Assembly: GCA_029721435.1 (NCBI GenBank)
Contig: CM056573.1
Coordinates: 120,861,947 to 120,925,946, forward strand
Length of the DNA: 64,000 nucleotides
Direction of reading: 5' to 3'
Source of the DNA: Gymnothorax reevesii
Lineage: Eukaryota; Chordata; Actinopteri; Anguilliformes; Muraenidae
Shown here: positions 12,009 through 24,000 of the stretch, in pieces
Layout of the letters: the number at the start of each line of letters is the position of its first letter
How positions within the stretch are numbered: the first letter of the stretch is position 1
Translations under genes and position numbers: made by a program
The notes under the pieces: model-generated
The model's database searches: none
Told to the model about the DNA's origin: nothing
What the model saw: the letters and a program-made list of their open reading frames with translations, nothing else

Positions 12009-15000
12009 ACTCACTTGGCTAGGAAGTGAGTGATCCCGAACTCGGGCAGCGATTGCCAGGCCTGGATGAAGCGCATCTTGGCCTCGATGAGGCTCATCTG
12101 GGCCACATTCTGGTGGGCCTCCAGGATCCGGGCGCTGATCTGTGGAGATAATGCAGCCGTCAGAGGTCCGATTCAGGGCCCCAACTCCAGTGCCTCCGAT
12201 TCCTCATGACACCCACGACTGCTTTGTGTTCTCCCCAAAGAAAAAATAATCACCGTGGATGTACACCAGCACCCCCTAACCACCTCCTCCAGTGAGCCAA
12301 TCCACAAAGCCCCACATACAAGCTGCTCAGAGACCAGGGCCACCATCTAGACCAAAATATAAGAATGAAATGGAATGCCAAGCTGCATCTAGTCCCACTG
12401 TGTGAGGGTACCATATCCCATGAGTGAAGGACTAGTTCCTAAAAATGTATATGGGTGGCGGGGGGGGGTGGGGGTGGGTGTTCAGTGTTAAGGAGGTCCA
12501 TAATGTGAAATCACATATCTGGGATTGTTTTTCTCCCAGTGTTTAAAGTAATAAATTACATTGTTATAAATTTCTCAAAGTGGGTGGGTGGAGGGGGGGA
12601 TTTGCGTTCAGTCCGCCAACCCCCCGCCACCCATATCTGCTACGCCCCTACTGCGCACAATAACTAAATTTCCAAAAGGCAGAGCAAGTTGAGCCCAGTC
12701 ATTCCTGGCGAGGCGTAGATGCACTGTCGACAGGCCCTGAGGGAAATGAATGAACGCTAGCAAAGAGCAGTTAGCCAGGAGCCGTGTACGCATGCCAGAC
12801 TGCCTGCTAACTGCAGCATCGAGCACTCCAATTACAGGGCTACTCAGACAGACTCATCACCCGCTCCCAGTAAGACGAAGTAATACAATAATATTGATTC
12901 AGAATGACTGCTGCTGCAATTGCTAATGCTAAAGCTAATGTGGCTTCCGTGGCCAATATCCTCACAGCCAAGAAATACAGAGATACAAAATACAGAAAGA
13001 AAACTTATATTACATGAAAACAATGGGACAACACAGAACTCTCTACTAGAGCAAGACCAGGGTAACAGTGGCAAAGACAGTCTCCCGGTTGACACTCGGG
13101 AAACAATTCAGAAGGAACTAGAATCAGTGGGGGATGGGGGTCCTCCTGTTAACTTACCAAGTCTCTTATAAAGCCAGGCTGAAGGGGCACGGGGACAGGA
13201 GGAAAAGAATGAAATGAAAAAAATAGAAGAGGCAGTGAGAACAAGCCATTCAAGCAGAGGTCAAATGTCAAACTGCAAAACAACAAATGGCAGAAAAAAA
13301 TTAAACCAATTAAAATAAAACTAAAAAATGAAACAAAGAAGATCTGAAGAGGAGACTCTTGTGGAGCATTTCGGCGACAGAAGGGTACAAAGCCACCATG
13401 TCAGAGTGGTTACAGCAGGGCCTGAAGAGTCAGTGAGATTTATGGAAAATGCAATTGACTCGTTCCTGTCACTCATTGTGACGACCGATGCCAGTTAGCT
13501 CATTCACTGGCGTTTGCTACATTTAATTATGATTCAATATTTTTTAATCGATACTGAATGGTTAATCATCAATATATTGATCAAGAAATGGTTATCACTC
13601 AAACACAGTGCTTTAGTCCCAGTGCACCAAGATCTTAACTACAGCGTACAACTTTTCCATTCACCAAATATGTGAAATAAAAAGAGACCATCAGCTAATA
13701 GGCAAGTCTTCATTGGTGTGTTAAGAGGACGTACCTTATATTTACAAGCATTCCTTTCATACACTGTGAGCCGCATTGTATTACCAGTATCACTGTCCAA
13801 ATACTAACGGATCACACTGTAGCACATACAACAAAATGATTTTCTAAAGCCTTAATGGCACCTTTCACCAGTTGGAAAAAATGCTAATAACTGGGTGTAG
13901 GATGATCATCTTTTCAGTGCAGATTATAAATTGCATTCTGAACATTGACCGCCAGATGGTGCTGCCGCCTGCTTAAAGTGAACCTTACGGCAACAGCTCG
14001 GGCTGCTTCATAAGGCAGTATTCCCATGTTTGTTATTGTGCCTGAGAGGTTTGTTGCCTTGTCGTAAACTAGATGTTTAGCCAAAATGTCATCTAATCTT
14101 CCTCCCACTGTTTGGAAAATTGCAAGGGATATCCTATGGGACTAGCTCATGGAAGTCGCATCGAGGGAGCCGAGAGAGAGAGCGCGAGAGAGGGGAAGTA
14201 TGGCTGAACTGAGCTGCTGGAGGCAGCTTCCCGCACTACATTCCCAGGTTCCGGGTCATATCCTGTTTCAGCTGGCTGTGAACCCACCCCCTCCTGCTCC
14301 CATTTCTGATGCCTCCCCCATTTTGGGCTGGATGGGGGCTGATTGCCGCTCACATTTATGTCACTGCCGTGTGTCTGGGTCGAGCGTAGATGCTCGAACA
14401 TTGAACGCACCCCAAGCCCCTTCGCAACAAAACAGCAGCCTAGGCAGTGTTCCGACATCACCGCCACACCAAACTAAAGAATTTCAAATATTCACTTCAA
14501 ATGATACAAGTCAGAGAACTCAAGTTAGTTTGAGAGCAGAGCAACAAGCAGCCACTTAATCTTGTGTCCAACGCAAAAATTAAATACTGTCCAAAGGACA
14601 GTAACGTTTTCTTTTTCCGTCGAATGAATTTGAGGATATTGACATTTAAGCATGGTGAACATATCGGAAACTTCAGCCATTTTTTAACTTATCAACTGCC
14701 AATAAACTCAAGGACTGCACGGCATGAATATGTTCTCATAAATAGCGTGAAATTAATTCGTTCCTGTCTGCTGTCCGACTTCACAGCTGCAGGCTACAGT
14801 ATCCGGTCAGACGCTAGAAAGTGCTCTGCTGTGGCTCCCTACTCCACCCTACAGAAAAAAAAACAAAAAACCAAAAAAAAAAACCGCCTAATCAAAAACA
14901 CACTGACTGCGTTCAGACTAGCAGAGCAACACACAGTCGCAATGCGTGAGCAGTATATGAAGGCAAGTGTAAAAACACTAGCTGAAAATAATGAGAGCAA

Positions 15001-18000
15001 TACAGAACCAGGGTCCTAATCAGAACATGTGTTTCGACCATGTCCTGGGCTCCCCTCGGACGGTAGAGGCACGTTAGAGGGATGGCAAGGGGCGGAGGAG
15101 CTTCCTTGCATTCCTCTGTAAGACGGCCAGATGCCAGGCGTCCAGCTGGAAGCCAGCAGGCATAGCTCTGTCAGGCGTTGCTTAAGCGTAAACACCAGAG
15201 TATGCCCCGCCCTCGGCCCCACACTCTCCTTCCCCCTCCATCTGACGCTCAGGTTTTAGGACCTGCCTACTGCTAAAGTCACTGCATTCGGAGTATGTTC
15301 CTGGTCCCGTTACTCCTATCCTGACGAACTGAACTTCCCTCCCCTGCTCCCTCTGTCTCTACGTCCCTTGTACCTCTTTCTTTCCTTATCCCTTTCTCCC
15401 TCATCCCTTCTTCCTGTATTCTTCCATTTCACCTCTCTCTATAGACCAGTCTATGTCCCAAAGATAAAGGTGTTTGACTGGGACTTTGTGCGTTACTGGC
15501 TCCATCCACAGTAAGTTCAGAGCAAGCATTAGGCCTCTAGTACCTTTTCCCCCAGCTTGAGGTAATTAATATTAATTACCTTAGCTCGCTAAGGATGCTA
15601 ATGTGACTGGATTAAGTTCCCTGCTCCGGCTGACTGCATTACCTGCTTGTTCTTGTACTTCTTGAGGTACCGTGGTGAGACCAGGCACTCAGGGTTAATG
15701 TCGGTGTTGATGGGTTCGGCGATTAGTGGAGGGTCGGGGTTCATGTGCTGCATCTTGAGGAAGGACAGGATGTTCTGAACCTCCAGGTTGTAGGAGCTGT
15801 CTGCCATGGTCTTCCCCTTCGAGGCCAGACGACAGGCCGCCATCCAGTGAGCATACTGCTTTTCCTGGACGACAGGGGGAAAACGTGAAGCTCTTATCAC
15901 ACTAAGAATGTGAGCACACCAAACTCCTCCAGATCTTCGCATAGTCAGGAGTACGCAGACCAATCAAAAATAGAATGTGGACTCAGTCAGGTGATAAGTT
16001 ATTCAGTCATGCAAAACCAGCTGATCTCACGAACCCTCCAATACACTGACATAAACCAATTCTTAAAGGGACATTCTACACAGACATTAGACACAACATG
16101 CTACTATTTTCTGAGACGGAACTTCCACAGTTGCCTCCATTTTGCATGATTTTTAACCATTTCTAAATTACACAAATCTCGTTTCTACTTCCTCTAATTT
16201 TTATTTTGCTGAAATAGGAAATTCCTTGGCATGTGTCCCAAAATTTAGAGGCTTTTCTACAATTTTGTGAAAAATGAAAACAAAACCCAGAGAAATGTTA
16301 CACGAAAGAAAGGATTCCTCCCAACTACTAGAGGGAGTCAGAGTGCTACACTCACAGCATCACACCGCAGCCAGATCTCATTCATGCCATCAGCCACGGG
16401 GATTAGCAACTTGATGTTGAATTTCTGTCCAGAGATGTTGACATCTGGTGTCACCTCGCAACCTACAAAGACAAATGGGTAGGAATGTAGTCAAGTCGAG
16501 AACCACAACTCTCTCTCTTAACAAACAGAAAAAGTGGCCATCATAGTAATTAGGGAGTGCCTGCTTTGTAGCCTTTATGGCCAGAAACCCCCCAATGTTT
16601 GCACCTCTTAGATTCATTTGGTGGGCCGGTGTTCCATGCGCTTCCTCTTTGCTCTTGTAGCAGGAAATTGTGATGTCCTTGAATGTGCACCAGTACTGTT
16701 TATAGCCTTTCAAAGTCAGTTTCTTTGGCCTGGAAGAAGGAGCACAAATCCACAGCCCATAAGAGCAGAACCATACACCCACTTCACGGCTCTAGTCAAG
16801 ACGGTGACAAAGAGCTTTTTCTACATCCCCAGCCTTATCCTAAATAGATCCCATTCTAATAATGTTGGGAAGCTAACCACAGAGTCACCATCGCAGCCTT
16901 ATGGATGACATCATGAAACCCAAACGCTGAAGAAGTACAGTCATAAAGACCGAGATTTGGATCTCCCACAGCACACATTTACTGGAAACTCCCTTCTCCA
17001 GACAGTTCAGTGGAGAGAGCCGTCGAGCAGCCACATACATCTGAGCATAACAGGTGATGACCCCTCATTGTTCTCCAGAAGGGTCTGGAACAATACATCC
17101 CCCCCCCAACTTTGCCTTGGAAATCCAAAATTTGAGCCAGACGTTCAAGATATATTTTTCTTTTTTCAATCCACAGTATTTATGTACATAACTATCAACC
17201 TCCTATTTTTAGTAACATTTTTTTTATTTCTGGCTGCCTTAAATATGATATAGCTGAGTGTTTTTCAGCCAACAAAGCAGCAGGTGGAGACAATTAGGTG
17301 CGACTACCAGACTACCCCTCAGCCTCGCGCTTGCCCCGCCATGATGGCCATATTGATTATTGCAGCAGGACAGAAATCGATAGGGAGCTTCCTCTAACCA
17401 CCTCCAACTACCACCAGAAAATGAGCGCATTTGGACAAGGAGTTTTTCAGCTATTGTCCAGAAACAAGTTAATGGACAGACAGACGCACGCCACTCGCCA
17501 CGACAATACCCCTCCAGGAATTTCGTCGGCTGAGTGGTAAAAGAGTGTAAAGGAGCCATTAAAAACTGACTAGAGAGTCTCATCGTAATGAACTTACTTG
17601 AATACTTTGACATAGTCGGCGAGTTCTGGAATGGACGTTATGTCACCCTGAGAGGAGAGAGGAATATCAGAAACAGAAATTAGACAGATGCTGGTTCATT
17701 GGGAGGTAAAAAGGATATGCGTCTAACAGACGGGAACAAAGAGAGATCATTTCCATCGCGGAATAAAACTGAACTTTCCGAATAGTGATATGCTTTCAGT
17801 CAGGCAAAGCCCTGATCAATTTACAAATTATTTCATATTAAAATAGGCCTATTTGACAACTGTGTATGCAGGTGGTCATTCATAAGCATGTTAAAACACT
17901 GTTTGCTATGGAAGACTGAATGCAACAACAAACACGGTCAAACTTGTCAATACGTAACCTTGTCATTTACAATACCTTCTATGATTAGCACAAAAAAAAC

Positions 18001-21000
18001 AAAGTTGAGAAGATACATTTGCCCAAATCAAGAAAATGTTGGTTAAATGAGGAGGAGATTCAATGACTAAGTTAAAGATCAACAGGTGGAGGTACTCTAA
18101 CATGGAGAGGTGGGGTTGCTGTAAGGAGTGGTGGGGATGCAGTATGGAGATGTGGGGGCACTGTATGGAGGAGTGGTATGGACAGGAGACAGTGTTGTAT
18201 GAAGACATGGTGGTGCCGTATGGAGAGGTAGAGATGTTGTTCAGAGGTGCTGCATGGAGAGGTGGGAGGAATGTATGGAGATGTGGAATTGGTGATGTAT
18301 GAAGATGCAGAGGTATTTTACGGAGACATGGTGGTGCTGTGTGGAGAGGTTGAAATGCTAAATGGAGGTGTTGAATGGAAAGGTGGGGGGATTGTATGGA
18401 GGCACTGTGTGGATGTAAAGGTGCTCTACCAGCGTGTTGGAGGTCTTCCCTCCCTCCAGAGTGATCTCGAGGTCCGACAGGGCTGCGTCCACCTCGTCCA
18501 CCTCCTTCTCACTGTTGTTCATGTGGTTGTCTGATGACATGATGGACAGCTTGTTGATGTGATACTGGAGAGCAAGGACAGAGACAGACAGATGGTGCCT
18601 GAAAACAATGGACGGCAAAAAAAGAGCCGAGACACGATGGGTCCGGTAGCAGGTGAAGTGGGGCTGGACTTCAAAAGACTTAAGATCAAGATGGGCTTTT
18701 TGTAGGAGAACACGTGACAAGTTCAAAGACCACATGACGAGAGGGTAAATCATCACACATTGTGACATTACACCATCTGTGTGTGGGGTAATGTCACACG
18801 TATGAATACATTCCTGTCTTCTCAAAAATTTCATGTCTAAAGTAATGAACAATTCAACATTTTTCTGGGACCCAGCATAGCCTCATGGACTAGAGACTCA
18901 GACCGACTTCATATATTCTTACGACCAATTTTGGCTGCTTGATGCAAAGATTCAGAAACAGCAGAGGAAACTAATGCGGGAGATTAAGAACAGACCCATA
19001 CAGTGTTCATTCACTGATAACTCCAAACACCATTTTGTCCATCAGTTTGAAGCAAACGAAGCACTAAATACAACCCGTTGACAAACGGCATTTATAATGT
19101 CAACTCCATGTGAATGAAATGCACAGCTGCGCAAAGCATAGCATATTTCAGGACATGGGCTCATGCATGAAGTCAGTGGCCAGCTAGAATTTCAGAATGC
19201 GAGACAAACACTTCCCCGAAAAGCGTCATTGGCCATGGACGTGAGAAGAAAGGAGAGCAGCAGATGATACTTTCGAAGCCAGAAGTGCCCGCAAGCATTA
19301 AGAATGATCTTGCGATGAATGACCCAGGATTCCTCCACATCAATATCCACAGGTCATCTCACAGAAGCAGGGAATTCCAAGACCTTCCTTAATTAAGTGC
19401 TGGATACCATATAGTCCCTAAAGGAAAATGAGCACTAGGTTCACTTCAGTGAAAGGAGCATGGAGACCACTGCTTGACCTCACCGTTGTTAGATTATGCC
19501 CCAGCTGTGGCAGATTACAGATCACAGATTGAAGTTATTAAATAGCATTTGTGCTCTCCAGATAACCAATCACAACCCCCCCCCCCCCAAAAAAAATCAT
19601 CCACTCCCTCCTCCTCCAATCTCCCACCCCTATATCAGCAGTCTGCATCTCTCTTCACACTTTCCAAATTAATTTCCCTCATGTGACACCTCATAGCCGT
19701 AACATGTAGCTTCATTCCCATTGTCATTACCGAAATGGCAAACAATAAGCCGCAAGCAATATCCTGTGCTAAGCATGCTAAAGCCAGTGTACACACAAGG
19801 CCAGCTGAACAAAGCCTCATTGGTAAATGTACCATAGGATGGCAGCCATTACGCATCATCAACCATTCTGCAGGCAAATGAGATGAAATCATTCAGAAAG
19901 GAGGGATAAGATGCAGGAGTCTTTGCAGTAATTATGTGACACTGACAGGATCAATTGACACTGAGGTTTTCATTCAAGGGTCATGCAAGCAACTTCAATA
20001 TCCCGTGGCTGTTCCATTTTTGTCCTAAAATAACAACGTATCCCCAAGCACCAACGATTAAAAACTGAAACTGCTCTATTGCCACACGTGCCAATTAGCC
20101 AAAAGTTAGCTGTTGACAAGCTGGCCAATTAAAAAAATAACAGTCCATAAAGTGTTTTACAGATTTCAAGTGAACAAAAACAAAGGTTAGCATCACGAAC
20201 AAAAACACCCATAGAGTTTGAACAAATGTGCCATTAGCTCCAAGGCCTGGCCGCAGTTCAGCTTGACAGCTGAAAAGCGCTAGCAGTATGATTAGCGAAC
20301 GGCTCATTAAAAAGCCAAAAACAAATGCTCAAAGAGACACAGCAGGGGGCCAGGCTAGAGCAGTGCTATACGTCAAAAATAATGGGGCAAGTACATCGTA
20401 GAGCACCCTACAGGGGGTGCAACAAGACCCACCAATCAAAGCAGGCACAGAGGAAACCGACACTGGAGGAGGCAGAGGTGAACTGGGGAGCATTCATGTT
20501 CCATTCTGCCATCGCAAACCAATCAGGAACAGCTAACGGCTACAGGAGTACACGGCCCCCACGAGCCTGCCTGTAACCCTCTGCACCCAGTCCCAATGAA
20601 CCAGCCAGCAACAACCAAAAATTCCCAGCCTCAAAATGAACTCGCAGCCCCATGAGCTAGCCCCCAAAAGCCCCAAGCTCCAATCCACAGTCCCCTAAAC
20701 TCTCCAGCCCAGTGATTCAGTTCTTAACCCCCACCTTCCCATCCCTCGCCGCAGATAGCTGACCATTACTGCCTCTGTTGAAACACAGGGATAATTACTA
20801 TACTTAGCCGAGGCTGACATTTCCAGGTTAAGAGGCCCACACACAAGCATGTGTACACACAAGCGCGCACACAAACATCACGCCTGCGCTGAAACCCAAT
20901 CCATACTCCCACGTGCAAAATGCGCCACCAAGGCCCCTCACCATGCAAGGCCACAAAAAAGTCCACTTTAAAGCCTCCTTAAATGACTCTGGCAAAAGCA

Positions 21001-24000
21001 CACAGTAGAGCACAGAGTAATACTGTTCAGTGACATGAGAGTGGAGTAATGGATGCCTGAGTGAAAACAGCCAGCGTCCGCTCAGTTGGCTTGGAGGGGG
21101 GGGGGTGCAGGACTAGGTGGTCTTGCAGGACATGGCCGTATGGTTCCTATATTTACCCGCCAGTGAGGACAGTGTGGCGTCCCCAGGTCTCATCAGTCAG
21201 CTTTACTAGAGTCGGAAATAGCAGGGTCGTGCCGAGCCAAAGGGACTCAAATCCCACCCAGAGGCCATTACACTCCCACCCTGTTCCCCAGGGCCAACCA
21301 CTTCCTCTCCCAGTAGTTACTCACAAAGGGGTCTATTCTCCCATGCGCGTAAGTTGAAAAAAGCGCGTAGCTACGCGTTTTTCAGCCTACGCGTATTCTC
21401 CCCTCGACTTAAGTCTGTGCATTACGCACCCGGAAGGCAGTTATGCACTTGGGGTGGAGCAACACTAAAATCAGGGCGTTTCCGGGCGTTTCTCAGGCAA
21501 ATAACACTTATGCATATTCTCTCCCTGGTTTACACGCTTTTTCAGTTAAGCGCTTTTGAGGGCCGCATTAAGGTCAAGCGCCAACATAAGGCGAAATGGA
21601 ATATTGCGTTTGATGTCGGTTATAGGCTGAATTTTAACATTAATTTTATTTTATTTAAAGCAACACTAAGAAACTTTTCAACTTTCATAAAATATTTTCA
21701 TAACTTTTGTGATGATACATCGACTTACAACTAGTTGAATGACACCTCTGTCATGGCCTGAGGGGGTCTGTATTGCTTTCACTGGCACTAAGCAACTTTG
21801 AGGAGGGTGGCAGGAACCCTGCCTCACAAAAAAACTACAAATGTGCTGACTGCTTTACGGCATACGTCATTTTCCCCTTTCCCCATTCGTTACAAATACG
21901 GAAGTTGATGCGAACGCCCATGCGCAATTACTGCTATCATGGCAAAAGCATGGCAAAACAACCAAAGAAGCGAAAAAGTTTTGTCTGAGGAGACAAAAAA
22001 AAAAAAAAGAAAAAAGAAAAAGGGAGGCTACCCGGATAAAAGGACAGTCAAAGATCAAAGCCCGGCTTTCACTCGCTGGCGTGAGCTCAAAGACGAGGAG
22101 GGATTCCCGACCGATGCTGCCTTGGCTCTGTTCCTGCTGGACTAGTAAGTAGCTTTCGATGCTCAAATCAAAATGATAATGCTAATGTTAGCTATCGGAA
22201 ATTTGCGTGGTAGCAATTAATAGCCTCCATCTTGATAGTTCGCAGCTCCACACTGACACGACCAGCCATGCAACAAACTCAAAAGTACTGTATAAAAAAA
22301 ACCAATGCGATGACCGCAAACCGCAAATATAACTGAGTAAAATATGTAGGTTCCTACTGTGGAAATATCAGTCATACTAAATCATTGTGGCATTATTGTG
22401 TGAGTTTGTATGTACGTGACAGTAGTTTCTGGTGATTGTTATGTAATAGTTTCAGAGAAAAATGGGATTCTTGTCGTGTTTTTGTTGAGTTGACTACAGT
22501 GATTGCAGAAGAAGTCAAACCGCTTTGCTTGCTCTAAATAATCTGTAAAACAAAACCCGTGTGCAATGTGCATTGAGTTATGACTTTTCATAGTCCTGCT
22601 TTTCAATAGCACCTTGCGCTGAGTGTAGCTGGTCCTCATAGGAAATGTGGTCCTCTTTCAGGCATAACACTACCGCTTTGGTCCACCGGCGCTGCCAAAA
22701 TCAACCAAAACTGAATGTTCTTAAGTACTGCTTTAACATGAAAAAGGTTGAGAGATTCAATATTCAATTGTTCATCCTTATTTTTAAACTACATTTCTCA
22801 TAACTATAATAAATTATCAAACAAAATCATCATATGATATTACGCAACAGCCTGTTCTCCAATTAGTTCAATTACCAACGCATTACAAACAATTACAAAC
22901 ATACCGGTGGTCATCAAGGTCACAACTGCGCTGTCGGTCCTGGCATCTGGGTCGTTCCAGAGAGTGGCTGGTGATGTCATGCACATATTACAGGCGTCTG
23001 TGTCAAGGTGCCTGACACAGTTGGTTGACGCTATGCTGCACCACTTTAAAGTTCCCTGAAACACCAGCTGAAAGACGGAGAGTTAAGGGGGGGTTCTACT
23101 GGGTCGCCAGGTTCCCCACTGTTTTTGGAGCCAATGATTGTACTCACGTTGCAATCAGAACCCCTTCCACTAATAAGAATATGTACAGAGACCGAAGACG
23201 TCGGCACAGCATTAATGTTCAGGTTGTGTGCGATCATGATATGCGCATATTAAGCATCTGCGCCAAATTCCCTGGCTCGGCCCATGATGCCTATGTACTG
23301 CGCAACTGCTTGAAATGCCAAAAATTACAATTAATATTTGGAACCATATATAGCTTGTTTCCAGTATCTATCACAGTGATGTTTTGAGTATAGGCAAATA
23401 AATATGACCATTTTACGTAACCCTCCTTCATCCGTATCCACTCCAAGTTATTCTCCATGCACATCCACTGCAGAGAGTGTGGATGCCACTTCCTCCTCAG
23501 TGCAGTGAAATGCACAGGGGATGATGGTCGCTCATCACCTGTTGCGTGCACCCTTCTCCGGTGTGCAGAGAGCCTGGCTTTTACAGTGCCCCGCAGATTT
23601 TTCCGCGAGCGGGGTAATAATCCTTTGTTTGTTAAAGCGTTGCCTTATCCTTAAGTCGCAAACCGGACATCGGAGTAGTTTGAAATTTCAAATGCGTAAT
23701 TTCTAAATGAGATCATATAAACTGTCCTTGATTGTCATTTTTGTGTGACTAGCATGTTCTCTTTGTCTTCTTCCCTGTCTTCCATGGAACAAACAGGTTG
23801 GTGTCGGAGGGGCACATTTTCAATGCTCTGATTACGCTGGTTGAGAAGCGCTAAATTCTTTATTTCATTATCGCAGCAATTAGTTTGTCTGCACAGCTTT
23901 AATGCCATGGAGGCTAGAGTAAGAAATTAAAAAAAAAAAAAAAGATTTCTGCATTACTTCTAGTAATTGGCACAGACATACATAGGCCTACTATTACAGC

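Noticed and set aside
14147..15019. Frames of 106-151 codons on both strands in a fermt2 intron
   Set aside because: They overlap one another on opposite strands, have biased composition and match no family.
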